From an uncultured Collinsella sp. (GTDB taxonomy: Bacteria > Actinomycetota > Coriobacteriia > Coriobacteriales > Coriobacteriaceae), in the NCBI GenBank assembly GCA_902470695.1, contig CABRHH010000033.1, forward strand, positions 1 through 28,110: a DNA stretch of 28,110 nucleotides. Reading direction: 5' to 3'. Numbering within the stretch: the stretch's first letter is position 1; the number at the start of each line of letters is the position of its first letter. The position numbers and the translations under genes are program-made. The notes under the pieces are model-generated. The model saw only the letters and a program-made list of their open reading frames with translations, searched no databases and had not been told where the DNA came from. This document shows, in pieces, positions 1 through 7,719 of this stretch.

Positions 1-344
1 AGGAAGCGGCTCGGCCTGGCCGTCTAGGCCGGTCCAGGAAAACGTCCGCATCCCCTTTTAGCCTCCGGATGGACAAAGGACGAACCCTGGATCGTTCAAT
101 GGACGAAAGGCGAACCCGGAAGCTCCCCGACGGATGGAACCCGAACCCGGGATGACTCGATGGACGGAAGGCGAACCCGGGATCGCTTCGACGAATGGAA
201 CCCGGGCCTGCGAGACCGCCCGCAATGCACCGACGGATGGAACCCGAACCCGGGATGGCTCGATGGACAAAGCACGAACCCCGAGTCGCTCGATGGGCGG
301 GAAACGAACCCGCGACGTGGGGCAGCAGGGCGCCGGCAGCCCGT
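1..344. repeat. ATGGA-type GC-rich minisatellite downstream of ftsH
   Basis: Eight imperfect units begin at 69, 99, 134, 160, 195, 237, 263 and 293. Each starts with ATGG(A/G) and contains a GAACCC or related core. Unit length varies from 26 to 42 bp. A higher-order repeat is visible: about 37 bp from 130 recur from 233 with a single difference, a 103-bp period. Open frames of about 100 codons cross the repeat on both strands, but their translations are only the repeat read in different frames, so I call no gene. A small inverted repeat, CGGCCT (12-17) with AGGCCG (26-31), lies at the window edge; it has no T-run and is not a convincing terminator. Confidence 0.8.
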
Positions 345-597
345 CAGCCGCGCCCGCCCTCTGCACCGGCACCTGCAGCATCCGCAGCGCCGGGGCCATC
401 GGCTTCAACCGAGCTCGCCTTTCGCGCCGACAACATCCGCAGCACCGGGGCCATCAGCAGCGCCGGCAGCACTCGCAGCGCCGGGGCCGATGGCGCCGTC
501 AGCAACCGCGCCCGCCTTCCACACCGGCACTTTCAGTACCGGCGCCATCGGCTTCAGCGGCACTGGCCTTCCGTGCCGTCATCCGCAGCAGCGCCAT
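345..597. repeat. Imperfect ~110-bp direct repeat overlapping the ftsH 3' end
   Basis: A block at about 345-454 recurs at about 500-597 with a few indels. The second copy contains the ftsH stop codon (554-556) and its last 14 codons. Read on the minus strand, the first copy encodes a similar A/D/G-rich tail ending in KGELG and then a TGA (405-407) in the same sequence context (TGA AGC CGA). In another frame both copies encode a matching peptide that starts EADG and ends GGRG. This looks like a tandem duplication of the terminus of ftsH that has since diverged. I see no start site that would make it a separate gene. Confidence 0.65.
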
Positions 598-2881
598 CCG
601 CAGCATCGGCATCCGCCGCGCCAGACTCCGCACCAGCGCCATCCGCAGCATCGGCATCCGCCGCGCCAAACTCCGCGCCATCACCATCCGCCGCACCAGC
701 CTCGGCACCATCGGCAGCGGCGCCTGCGGCGACCGCACCCGCCTGGGCGGCGGCGTAGGCTGCGGCCTCGGCGGCGATCTCCTCGTCGCTTTGACGGGGA
801 CGACGCCCAGACGCACGCCCGGCCTCACCAGCCGCCGAATCGCCACCGGCCACGGCGCCGTTCTCGCCCCCATCGCCAGCGCCCCTGTCCGCGCCCTCGC
901 GCTCGAGGTAGGCATCCCACTCGTTGTCGAGCAGGGCAGCCACGGCGTCGCCTTCAACGGTCTCGCGCTCCAACAGCACCTTGGCCATCAGGTCGAGCTG
1001 ATCGCGGCGGGCGGCCAGGATCTGCTCGGCGCGCTCGTGGGCCTCGCGCATGATACGCTGCACCTCGACGTCGATGCGGCGCGCCGTCTCCTCGGAATAA
1101 TCCTGATGATCGGCATAATCGCGACCCAGGAACACCTGATGCTGCGCCTCGCCGAACACCTGGGTGCCCAGCTCCTTGCTCATGCCCAGGCGCGTGACCA
1201 TCTCGCGCGCCATCTTGGTGGCCCGCTCCAGATCGTTGCTCGCGCCCGACGTGATATCGCTGCACATGAGCTCCTCGGCCACGCGACCGCCCAAAAACAC
1301 CGCCAGCTCGTCGAGCATCTCGCCGCGTGTTTTGAGGAAGTGGTCCTCGGCCGGCAGCTGCATGGTGTAGCCGAGCGCCTGCCCACGGCTGATGATCGAG
1401 ATCTTGTGCACCGGATCGGCGTTGTCGAGCACATGGCCCACCAGGGCGTGCCCGCTCTCGTGATACGCGATCGTCGTGCGCTCGGTCTCGCTCATCACGC
1501 GGCTCTTGCGCTGCGGACCGGCGATCACGCGCTCCATGGACTCCTCGATCTCGGCATTGGAGATATGGGTGCGCCCGCGCCGCGCCGTGAGCAGCGCCGC
1601 CTCGTTCAGCAGGTTCGCCAGGTCGGCACCGGTGAAGCCCACAGTGAGCTGGGCGAGCTTCTCGAACTTCACGTCTTTATCCAGCGGCTTGTTCTCGGCA
1701 TGCACGCGCAAGATCTGCTCGCGGCCGCGTACGTCGGGCCTGTCGACCGTGATCTGGCGATCGAATCGGCCCGGGCGCAGCAGGGCCGGATCCAGGATGT
1801 CGGGGCGGTTGGTGGCGGCGATCAGGATGACGCTCTCGGAGTCCTCGAAGCCATCCATCTCAACCAGCAGCTGATTGAGCGTCTGCTCGCGCTCGTCGTG
1901 GCCGCCGCCCACGCCGGCGCCGCGCTGACGGCCCACGGCGTCGATCTCGTCGATGAAGATGATCGACGGCGCCTGCTCCTTGGCGTCCTTGAACAGGTCG
2001 CGCACGCGCGAGGCGCCCACGCCCACGAACATCTCCACGAAGTCCGAGCCCGAGATGGAGAAGAACGGCACGCCCGCCTCGCCGGCGACCGCCTTGGCGA
2101 GCAGGGTCTTACCGGTGCCCGGAGGACCCACCAGCAGCACGCCGCGCGGAATCTTGGCGCCCAGCTTGCGGAACCGCTCGGGCTCGGCCAGGAAGTCACG
2201 GACCTCTTCGAGCTCCTCGACCGCCTCGTCGATACCCGCCACGTCGGCGAACTTCACCTTGGGACGCGTGGCGGCGTTGGTCTTGGCGTTGGTCTTGCCG
2301 AACTGCATCGCCTTGCTGTTGGCCCCCATCATCTGACGCAGGAAGTAGACCATCACGGCGATCAGGGCTACGGTGGGGATCACGTTCACCAGCACGTCAA
2401 CCAGAAAGTTCGGGTCATCGGTGTCCACCACGTACTTGGTTTTGGGGAAGCGCGCCATAAGCTCGGCGAGCGAATCGCTGCCCACGTAGGTGGAGGTGAA
2501 CGGGATGAGCTTGTCCTTGTCACCCTCGTCTTTATCGCTTTTCCAGTAGCTGCCCTTCACCGAGCCGTCGGTCACGGTGTAGGTGACCTCGCTCACGCGG
2601 CCGTCCTTCACCGCCGTGACGAACTCGTTGGTGGCCAGCTTGACCGGCTGCGTGCCGGCCGTGAGCGTGGTGCCCGCGCTATAGAGGAGATAGGCCACCA
2701 GCATGATGGCGAGGCCCAGGTAGATCAGCCCCAGGCGCGAGGGCCCCGGTCCGCCCGCGGGCTTTTTGGAAGGTCCGGGCACAAAGCCGCGCGAGGGGCG
2801 GCGGCGCTCCGGTTCCTTGTTGCCGTCGTCGGACTCAGCGAGCAGGACGGCGACCTCGGTACGGTTGGCAGGAACGGTCAT
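554..2881 (-). CDS. ftsH: ATP-dependent zinc metalloprotease FtsH
   Basis: FtsH is a membrane-anchored AAA+ protease that unfolds and degrades membrane proteins and short-lived regulators as a hexamer. The 775-residue product has a basic N-terminus, a membrane segment at about 50-68, an extracytoplasmic domain and a second membrane segment at about 160-183. Walker A (GPPGTGKT) is at 252-259, Walker B (IIFIDEID) near 306 and the second region of homology (RPGRFDR) near 370. The protease site is HESGH at 474-478, with D550 in SNDLERA as probable third zinc ligand. The usual FtsH body ends near residue 650. Beyond it lies a tail of about 120 residues, very rich in Ala, Asp and Gly, with 15-residue repeats. 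Its start is 2 nt after the hpt stop, so the two genes are surely cotranscribed and perhaps translationally coupled. Function is certain; the tail's role is unknown. Confidence 0.97.
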   Translation of the reverse strand: MTVPANRTEVAVLLAESDDGNKEPERRRPSRGFVPGPSKKPAGGPGPSRLGLIYLGLAIMLVAYLLYSAGTTLTAGTQPVKLATNEFVTAVKDGRVSEVTYTVTDGSVKGSYWKSDKDEGDKDKLIPFTSTYVGSDSLAELMARFPKTKYVVDTDDPNFLVDVLVNVIPTVALIAVMVYFLRQMMGANSKAMQFGKTNAKTNAATRPKVKFADVAGIDEAVEELEEVRDFLAEPERFRKLGAKIPRGVLLVGPPGTGKTLLAKAVAGEAGVPFFSISGSDFVEMFVGVGASRVRDLFKDAKEQAPSIIFIDEIDAVGRQRGAGVGGGHDEREQTLNQLLVEMDGFEDSESVILIAATNRPDILDPALLRPGRFDRQITVDRPDVRGREQILRVHAENKPLDKDVKFEKLAQLTVGFTGADLANLLNEAALLTARRGRTHISNAEIEESMERVIAGPQRKSRVMSETERTTIAYHESGHALVGHVLDNADPVHKISIISRGQALGYTMQLPAEDHFLKTRGEMLDELAVFLGGRVAEELMCSDITSGASNDLERATKMAREMVTRLGMSKELGTQVFGEAQHQVFLGRDYADHQDYSEETARRIDVEVQRIMREAHERAEQILAARRDQLDLMAKVLLERETVEGDAVAALLDNEWDAYLEREGADRGAGDGGENGAVAGGDSAAGEAGRASGRRPRQSDEEIAAEAAAYAAAQAGAVAAGAAADGAEAGAADGDGAEFGAADADAADGAGAESGAADADAADGAAADDGTEGQCR
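591..680. repeat. Two tandem 45-bp units in the ftsH tail
   Basis: Positions 591-635 and 636-680 are nearly identical 45-bp units (15 codons). They encode the repeated motif SGAADADAADGA in the C-terminal tail of FtsH. Because the unit is a multiple of three, gain or loss of copies would keep the reading frame. Confidence 0.85.
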
Positions 2882-2883
2882 GA

Positions 2884-3432
2884 CTACGAGTAAACCTCCG
2901 GCTTGAGAACGCCCACGTAGGGCAGGTTGCGATAGTGCTCGGCGAAGTCCAGGCCATAGCCGACCACGAACTCATCGGGGCAGTGGGTGCCCACGTACTT
3001 GGGCTCGATGGCGGCCTGCTTGCCCTCGACGTCCTTCCACAGGAAGGTGGCGACCTCCAGCGAAGCGGGATGGCGGCTGGAGAGGTTCTTCATGAGGTAC
3101 TTCAGGGTGAGGCCCGAATCTAGGATGTCCTCGACGATCAGGACGTCGCGGCCGTTGATGTCGATATCCAGGTCCTTGATGATGCGCACGATGCCCGAGG
3201 ACTTCACCCCGTTGCCGTAGCTGGACACCGCCATGAAGTCGATGGCGCACTTCGAGTCGATGGCGCGCATCAGGTCGCCCATGAACACGACGGCACCGCG
3301 CAGCACGGCGATCAGGACCAGGTCCTTGCCCGCGTAGTCCTTCGAGATCTGCGCACCCATGCGCTGCACGATCTCGGCGATCTGGTCCTTGTCGAACAAG
3401 ACGGTCTCGACATCGGGGTGGATTGCTTCCAT
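2884..3432 (-). CDS. hpt: Hypoxanthine phosphoribosyltransferase
   Basis: This purine-salvage enzyme joins hypoxanthine (and usually guanine) to PRPP, giving IMP or GMP in the cytoplasm. The 182-residue length is normal for bacterial Hpt. The PRPP-binding loop EDILDSG is at 101-107, LRG at 44-46 (pyrophosphate-contact loop) and SSYGN at 70-74. The frame stays open far upstream, across the gap and antiparallel to tilS sequence, but that part is a shadow. I chose the ATG at 3432 because AAAGGG stands 6 nt before it and the family's conserved region begins directly after it. The order tilS-hpt-ftsH matches the arrangement known from Bacillus and many Gram-positive bacteria. Confidence 0.95.
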   Translation of the reverse strand: MEAIHPDVETVLFDKDQIAEIVQRMGAQISKDYAGKDLVLIAVLRGAVVFMGDLMRAIDSKCAIDFMAVSSYGNGVKSSGIVRIIKDLDIDINGRDVLIVEDILDSGLTLKYLMKNLSSRHPASLEVATFLWKDVEGKQAAIEPKYVGTHCPDEFVVGYGLDFAEHYRNLPYVGVLKPEVYS

Positions 3433-3808
3433 GACGGCCCTTTCTTGGCTAGCGGTTTGGATGGTTGCAGCATACCCCCAAAGAGCGGGCCGCACCATCG
3501 AGATACAGGGAATCGTTAATTTTAGCAGGTGCGCGCGACGCGCGGGCGAGCGATGAGGCTGGCACGGGGACGGCGCCCGTGGGACGGCGAGGGCGGAACG
3601 AAGAGCGTGCCGCGCGCGGGGCGCTGCGACCGGCGGCGCGGGGCGGCTGGGCAGCGCGGGGCATCGCGGCAGGCACAACAAAGGAACGGAGCACCGGACC
3701 CGGATCGCCCCGCCCCGCGCTCCGTGGCCCACAGCAGACCAACACCGAAGCGAATGCGCCGTCGCACAGGGACGGCACCTGCGGGGCGGCGAGGGCGAAG
3801 CCTGCGCC
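3433..3808. other. Intergenic region between tilS and hpt
   Basis: This 376-bp gap is long for an operon of this kind. Most of it is extremely GC-rich and holds no credible gene. A small inverted repeat, CACGGG (3563-3568) with CCCGTG (3576-3581), is present without a T-run. Close to hpt the sequence becomes more AT-rich, around 3470-3530. On the minus strand that stretch carries TATGCT, a weak -10-like hexamer, about 40 nt before the start codon. A promoter for hpt-ftsH here is plausible but not demonstrated. Confidence 0.5.
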
Positions 3809-5533
3809 CTACCCCACCTCACGCAGTACCAGCCGCAGGGCAACGCGGGTGGATGCGCGGCAGCGGAAGCGCTCGTCCAGGCGCACGCCGGCCACCCACA
3901 CCACCGCGCCGGACGGCGAGGTGCGTACCACCGGCACCGAGGCGCGCTGGGCCACGGGCACCTGTGCCTCGCCCAGAAGATCGGACAGCTTCTTGCTGCG
4001 GCCGTGCATCCCCAGCGGGCACATGACATCGCCCGGCGCCGGGCCGTCGACCCACACGCGTACCGCGCTGCCCTGCTCGCCGCGCAGCGCTCGGGCCAGC
4101 TCGCCCTCCTCGTAGCCGAGCGCCCGGGCGTCGGCAAGCACCACATGCGCTGGTGCGACGCCCGCCGCGCCGCCGAACTCCCATGTTTGCGGCGCGCCGT
4201 CGGGGGAGGTCGCATACGCACCGAGCCCCTGCGGGCGCATCGAATCCTCGGAAGGCGCCAATCCCGCACGGGACCCGGGGGGCAGCGCCGAGCCGCCCGG
4301 AGCCTCCTCCGCCCCACCCGCAAGCGCCCCGGACCAGACCGAACCGCCCGGGGCCGCTGCCAGCTCGCGCGCGAGCACCGACGCATCGGCATCTGCCGGG
4401 ATGCGCACCAGGCTCGCCTCCAGCACCATCTGGTTGGCCTGGGGCATCCTTCCGGGAACCGGCAGCCAGCCTGCGCTCACCGTCTCGCGCGCGCGGGCCG
4501 TGCGGAAGGAGAGCATGCCGAACTCTACGCGGGCATCCACACCTTCCGGCAGCGTAAGCGACCCGGACCCCGACGCCACACACGCAAGCACTGCCTCCAC
4601 ATGGCGCATCTCCAAGCGCGCCTCGGGCGCCACGCGCCGCATCGTCAGGCGGACCATGCGCCGGGCGATCGCCACCTCGGCGGCGGCCAGCCGCGCGGCG
4701 TCGAGCACCACCAGCCCGTCGCGCTCCTCGCGCACGCAGCTGCGCCAGGCCGTGGCGGCAAGCTGGGACATGAACGCATCCTCGGCACCCAGGATGTCAC
4801 AGGCGGCACCCACGCTGTGCGCCAGCTCCGCATTGCGCTCGCGTGCCAGCGGCATCAGGCGGTGGCGCACGAAGTTGCGCAGGTAGGAGGTATCGCGGTT
4901 GCTCTCATCCTCGCGCCAGGGCTGCCCGGCCACCTCCAGGTAGCGCACCAGATCCTCGTGCGTGGCATACAGCAGGGGTCGCACGATGATGTTGCGACGC
5001 CGCGGGATGCTCGACAGCCCCGCCGGACCCGACCCGCGAATCGCATTCATGAAGAAGGTCTCCGCCCGGTCGCTCGCCGTGTGCGCGGTGGCGATGCGCG
5101 CCGCCGTGCGGGGCACGCCCGCCTCGCGGCACAGATCGCGCACGTAGCGACGGGCGGCCGCATAGCGCACCTCGCGCGCCGCCGCTTCGAGGTTGCCCTG
5201 CTCGAGCACGGCGGCCGCCGCGTGCTCGACACACAGCGGCACGCCCAGGCGCTCGCACAGGGCGCGCACGAACGCCTCGTCGGCATCGGAGGCGGCGCCC
5301 CGCAGGTGGTGGTTCACATGCAGCACGTGGAGCCGCTCGCGGGCGATGCGGGCGCGACCCCGGCCATCCTGGATGTCGAGCGCGCCGGTGCAAGCCATGA
5401 GCAGCAGCGCCGTGGAGTCCGCGCCGCCCGACACCATGAGCACCACCGGAGCCGCCGTGGCCGCGGCGCCGGTGGCACCCGCGCGCCCCGCATGTCCATG
5501 CTGGCGGATATAATGCTGCGAGACCGTGGGCAT
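3809..5533 (-). CDS. tilS: tRNA(Ile)-lysidine synthetase TilS
   Basis: TilS attaches lysine to C34 of the CAU-anticodon tRNA-Ile using ATP, so that the tRNA reads AUA as isoleucine. The product is 574 residues. It has the N-type PP-loop SGGADS at 35-40, the HVNHHLRG segment, a RETFF-like AETFFMN segment and the conserved RNFVRHRLMP stretch. The C-terminal TilS domain includes PLGMHGRSKKLSDLL and the ending LDERFRC. The protein is longer than usual (about 430-480) because of a low-complexity Gly/Ala/Pro-rich stretch at about 390-462, between the central and C-terminal domains. I chose the start at 5533, preceded by GGGAGGAG, over an in-frame ATG at 5587. The ribosome site lies in a leader hairpin, described separately. 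Confidence 0.93.
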   Translation of the reverse strand: MPTVSQHYIRQHGHAGRAGATGAAATAAPVVLMVSGGADSTALLLMACTGALDIQDGRGRARIARERLHVLHVNHHLRGAASDADEAFVRALCERLGVPLCVEHAAAAVLEQGNLEAAAREVRYAAARRYVRDLCREAGVPRTAARIATAHTASDRAETFFMNAIRGSGPAGLSSIPRRRNIIVRPLLYATHEDLVRYLEVAGQPWREDESNRDTSYLRNFVRHRLMPLARERNAELAHSVGAACDILGAEDAFMSQLAATAWRSCVREERDGLVVLDAARLAAAEVAIARRMVRLTMRRVAPEARLEMRHVEAVLACVASGSGSLTLPEGVDARVEFGMLSFRTARARETVSAGWLPVPGRMPQANQMVLEASLVRIPADADASVLARELAAAPGGSVWSGALAGGAEEAPGGSALPPGSRAGLAPSEDSMRPQGLGAYATSPDGAPQTWEFGGAAGVAPAHVVLADARALGYEEGELARALRGEQGSAVRVWVDGPAPGDVMCPLGMHGRSKKLSDLLGEAQVPVAQRASVPVVRTSPSGAVVWVAGVRLDERFRCRASTRVALRLVLREVG

Positions 5534-5536
5534 ACG

Positions 5537-5572
5537 GCGCTCTCCTCCCTGTACGAGCCGGGAGGGAAGCGC
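5537..5572 (-). promoter_or_regulatory. tilS leader hairpin covering its ribosome-binding site
   Basis: In the minus-strand transcript, GCGCUUCCCUCCC (5572-5560) can pair with GGGAGGAGAGCGC (5549-5537) across a 10-nt loop. Twelve of thirteen positions pair, one as G-U. The second arm contains the tilS Shine-Dalgarno GGGAGGAG, so folding would hide it, 3 nt before the ATG. A -10-like TACAAT on the minus strand (5615-5610) could give a leader of about 70 nt that includes this hairpin; I see no good -35. Pairing is seen; a regulatory role is inferred. Confidence 0.45.
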
Positions 5573-5630
5573 TCCGCCAGCCCGCATTTCGGCTTTTCAG
5601 TAGCATGTCATTGTATCGCGAAGGACCCTC

Positions 5631-6731
5631 ATGACCTCATCTGCGAACCATACCGCCACGAATGCGCAGCCTGCCGGCGGCGGGCGGGTCTCCTCCGGCG
5701 CGCAGTCAGCTGACGATGGGACCCCTGCCATCGCGCAGCCCGCCGGCGCCAGCGGGCTCTCCTCCGGCGCGCGGCCCACCGGCGGCGATGAATTCTCCGC
5801 CAGCGTGCAGTCCGTCGGTGACGGAATCTCCGCCAGTGTGCAGCCCATCGGTGACGGAATCTCCGCCAGTGTGCAGTCCGTCGGCGACAACAGTTCCTCC
5901 GGTGCGCAGCCCACCGCCGGCGAAAGGCTCCGGCTCCATGTGCTCGGCAGCGGCTCCAAGGGCAACTGCGCGCTGGTTGAGGGGCCGTGCGGCCTCATCA
6001 TGATCGACGACGGGTTCTCCCGCCGCGAGGTGCTGCGCCGCATGCACGAACTCGGCCTGAGCGAGGACGACGTGCGCGCCCTCATTCTCACCCACGAGCA
6101 TTCCGACCACGTGAGCGGCGTGTCGGTGTGGTGCAAGCGCTTTTCCGGCGAGCTGTACGCCAGCGCAGGCACCGCCGAGGCGCGCAGCTACCTGGCGAAC
6201 CTGCCGTTTCAGACATTTTGCCCCGGCGATGAGCTCACGATCGCCGGGGTGCGCGTGCGAACGTTCGCGACCTCGCACGACGTGGTGAACCCGGTGGGCT
6301 TCCGCTTTCAATGCGGAGCGGACACGATCGGATACGCAACCGACACCGGCACCCTTTCTGCTGAAGCGCTCGAGGCGCTCGCCGACGTCCGGGTGCTCGC
6401 GCTCGAGAGCAACCACGACATCCCTATGCTTCGCTGCGGCTCGTACCCGCGCGTGCTGCAGGACCGCATCGCGAGCGACCGCGGGCACCTGAGCAACGAG
6501 CAGGCGGCCGACGCCCTGCGCCAGGTGCTGGGCTCGCGCACCGAGCACGTGGTGGCGATGCACATCTCGCAGGAAAACAACCGGCCCAGCCTGGCGGTGC
6601 GCGCGCTGGCGGCTGCGGTGGGCGCCGAGCTCGACAACGAGCTCGGTTCGAGCGCCACGCTTACACGCGGCAACAACGAACCGGCGCTGCGCATCCGTCC
6701 CGCCGGCCAGCTCCGCCCGTTTTCGGTGTAG
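5631..6731 (+). CDS. walJ: WalJ/YycJ-family metallo-beta-lactamase-fold hydrolase with repeat-rich N-terminus
   Basis: This is a predicted metal-dependent hydrolase of the WalJ/YycJ group, proteins linked in Bacillus and streptococci to coordinating cell-wall metabolism or DNA processing. The 366-residue product has LGSGSKGNC at the start of the conserved fold and the metal-binding THEHSDH motif (H155, H157, D159, H160). Family signatures follow: SHD, the TDTG strand, and ESNHDIPMLRCGSYP, which closely matches YycJ; then GHLSNE and a final histidine in AMHIS. The first 100 or so residues are not part of the fold: they are seven 11-12-residue repeats spaced by Gln/Arg and rich in Ser, Gly and Ala. 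The ATG at 5631 follows GAAGGA with good spacing. No later start is clearly better, so the repeats are probably translated. The gene diverges from tilS. Confidence 0.88.
   Translation: MTSSANHTATNAQPAGGGRVSSGAQSADDGTPAIAQPAGASGLSSGARPTGGDEFSASVQSVGDGISASVQPIGDGISASVQSVGDNSSSGAQPTAGERLRLHVLGSGSKGNCALVEGPCGLIMIDDGFSRREVLRRMHELGLSEDDVRALILTHEHSDHVSGVSVWCKRFSGELYASAGTAEARSYLANLPFQTFCPGDELTIAGVRVRTFATSHDVVNPVGFRFQCGADTIGYATDTGTLSAEALEALADVRVLALESNHDIPMLRCGSYPRVLQDRIASDRGHLSNEQAADALRQVLGSRTEHVVAMHISQENNRPSLAVRALAAAVGAELDNELGSSATLTRGNNEPALRIRPAGQLRPFSV
5690..5925 (+). repeat. 33-36-bp in-frame tandem repeats in walJ
   Basis: About seven units of 33-36 bp encode 11-12-residue repeats. The best-conserved three, roughly 5810-5908, read ASVQSVGDGIS, ASVQPIGDGIS and ASVQSVGDNSS. 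Earlier and later units have SGAQ, AIAQ or SGAR at the same phase. All indels are multiples of three, which points to selection for an open frame. Confidence 0.85.
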
Positions 6732-6774
6732 GCACCCTGCAAGCGCCAAACCAAAAAACACGATCACCAAACAA

Positions 6775-6808
6775 AAAGGCGGTTCGGGATCAAACCCGAA
6801 CCGCCTTT
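6775..6808 (-). terminator. Strong terminator between convergent walJ and hsp20
   Basis: A perfect 14-bp stem (6775-6788 with 6795-6808) closes a 6-nt loop. On the minus strand it is followed by TTTTTG, as expected of an intrinsic terminator for hsp20. On the plus strand only a short TTT follows, so it may also stop walJ transcripts but less well. Confidence 0.9.
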
Positions 6809-6854
6809 CCGTGAGACCTACCATCGCCTCGCGGACGCTTTGTCAGCATTCGTG

Positions 6855-7283
6855 CTAGTCGATGGAGATCTTGGTGACGTTTTGCTTCTCGACGAACTTG
6901 GGCACGGTCACCGTCAGGACACCGTCGGCGAAGCGGGCGGACAGGCCCTCGCTTGCCGCGTCCTTGAGGTACACGCCACGTGTGGCGCTGTACGCGGTGA
7001 ACTCGCGCTGCAGGAAGTTCTTGTCCTTGTTCTCTTCCTTCTCCTCAACGTTGACGGAGATGGACAGACGACCCTCGTTCAGTTCAACATCCAGGTCATC
7101 CTTGGTGACGCCGGTGAGGTACGCCTTGACCTCGTAGGAATCACCCTTGTCCTCGACGTCGATGGGGAACGCCTTGGAGGCGAGCGCCGTGCGCGGCATG
7201 TTCATCATGTCGTCGAACACATCGAACAGGGAATTGGTCATGGGAAGGACACTGAACCCAGGACGATACGGAACCATAGCCAT
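6855..7283 (-). CDS. Hsp20/alpha-crystallin small heat-shock protein
   Basis: Small heat-shock proteins are ATP-independent chaperones that hold unfolding proteins in large oligomers. The product, about 142 residues, has a short N-terminal arm (SLFDVFDDMM), then the alpha-crystallin domain. That domain opens with FPIDVEDKGDSYEVKAYLTG, and GVLTVTVPK near the C-terminus is the family's conserved strand. The ending KISID resembles the I-x-I/V oligomerisation tail. Two in-frame ATGs compete: the first (7289) is only 3 nt from AAGGAG, the second (7283) is 9 nt away, so I prefer the second; the difference is two residues. Upstream, TATAGA (7370-7365 on the minus strand) could be a -10, but I find no good -35 and no clear CIRCE or HspR operator. 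Confidence 0.93.
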   Translation of the reverse strand: MAMVPYRPGFSVLPMTNSLFDVFDDMMNMPRTALASKAFPIDVEDKGDSYEVKAYLTGVTKDDLDVELNEGRLSISVNVEEKEENKDKNFLQREFTAYSATRGVYLKDAASEGLSARFADGVLTVTVPKFVEKQNVTKISID

Positions 7284-7289
7284 ACTCAT

Positions 7290-7719
7290 TCACTCCTTCG
7301 TGATGCGCGCGCCCTGCGGGGCGCACGGTTGCTTGACGCTCTTGTTATGCCCGGCGTGCTGAAATCTATACGCGTTTTGTCAGAATCTCTAAGCGTCACA
7401 TCATCATCAAATATGAGTGCGAGTGACTTAGATTATCTTTCAACTTCACTGCATAGCCGGAGCGTTCAAGCTCGTCCGATTGCAGGTCATCCGCCTTGAG
7501 GTCGCAGCATGCCGTCAGCGCTCCCCCGGCCATGAAGTCATCGCCCCGGCATGACAGCGCCGCATCATCGGGGGCCCGGTCGCAGCACGTCGAACCCCAA
7601 AGATCCTCCTCGCATCCGCCGCATGGCGGCAGCGAACGTTTGAGAACGTCGCTTCAGGTCCGCAAATCCTGTTGAATCCGCCCAATAGAGGGTTAGTTAA
7701 TAAAAGTGCATTTGCGTTG
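7290..7719. other. Gene-poor region upstream of hsp20
   Basis: This region holds the hsp20 leader and probable promoter area (7290-7400). Beyond it there is no clear gene. A minus-strand open stretch (7396-7653) without a usable start codon has coding-like composition; it is listed separately. From about 7680 the sequence becomes markedly more AT-rich than the rest of the window. Confidence 0.5.
7396..7653 (-). pseudogene. Possible gene fragment, Cys-rich, unrecognised
   Basis: On the minus strand a frame of 85 codons runs from just after a TGA (7656-7654) to a stop at 7398-7396. No ATG, GTG or TTG precedes the first half. The predicted peptide has paired cysteines (STCCDRAPDD, TACCDLKADD) and an ordinary-looking end (RSGYAVKLKDNLSHSHS). 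Codon third positions look GC-biased as in neighbouring genes. I do not recognise a family. It may be the decayed end of a gene, or chance, since open frames of this length are common in high-GC DNA. Confidence 0.25.

Noticed and set aside
69..320. CRISPR array
   Set aside because: Units are adjacent and irregular in length and differ from each other. There are no unique spacers of constant size and no cas genes.
58..408. Minus-strand frame of 116 codons after ftsH
   Set aside because: Its translation is the repeat family read in one frame, without a ribosome site or independent likeness.
134..2893. Plus-strand open frame of 919 codons
   Set aside because: It lies antiparallel to ftsH and has low-complexity, His/Arg/Gly-rich translation. 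It is a by-product of GC-rich codon use in ftsH, with no family likeness.
7396..7440. CIRCE or HspR operator for hsp20
   Set aside because: GAGTGC-like pieces occur but not in the TTAGCACTC-N9-GAGTGCTAA layout, and no CTTGAGT-N7-ACTCAAG pair is present.
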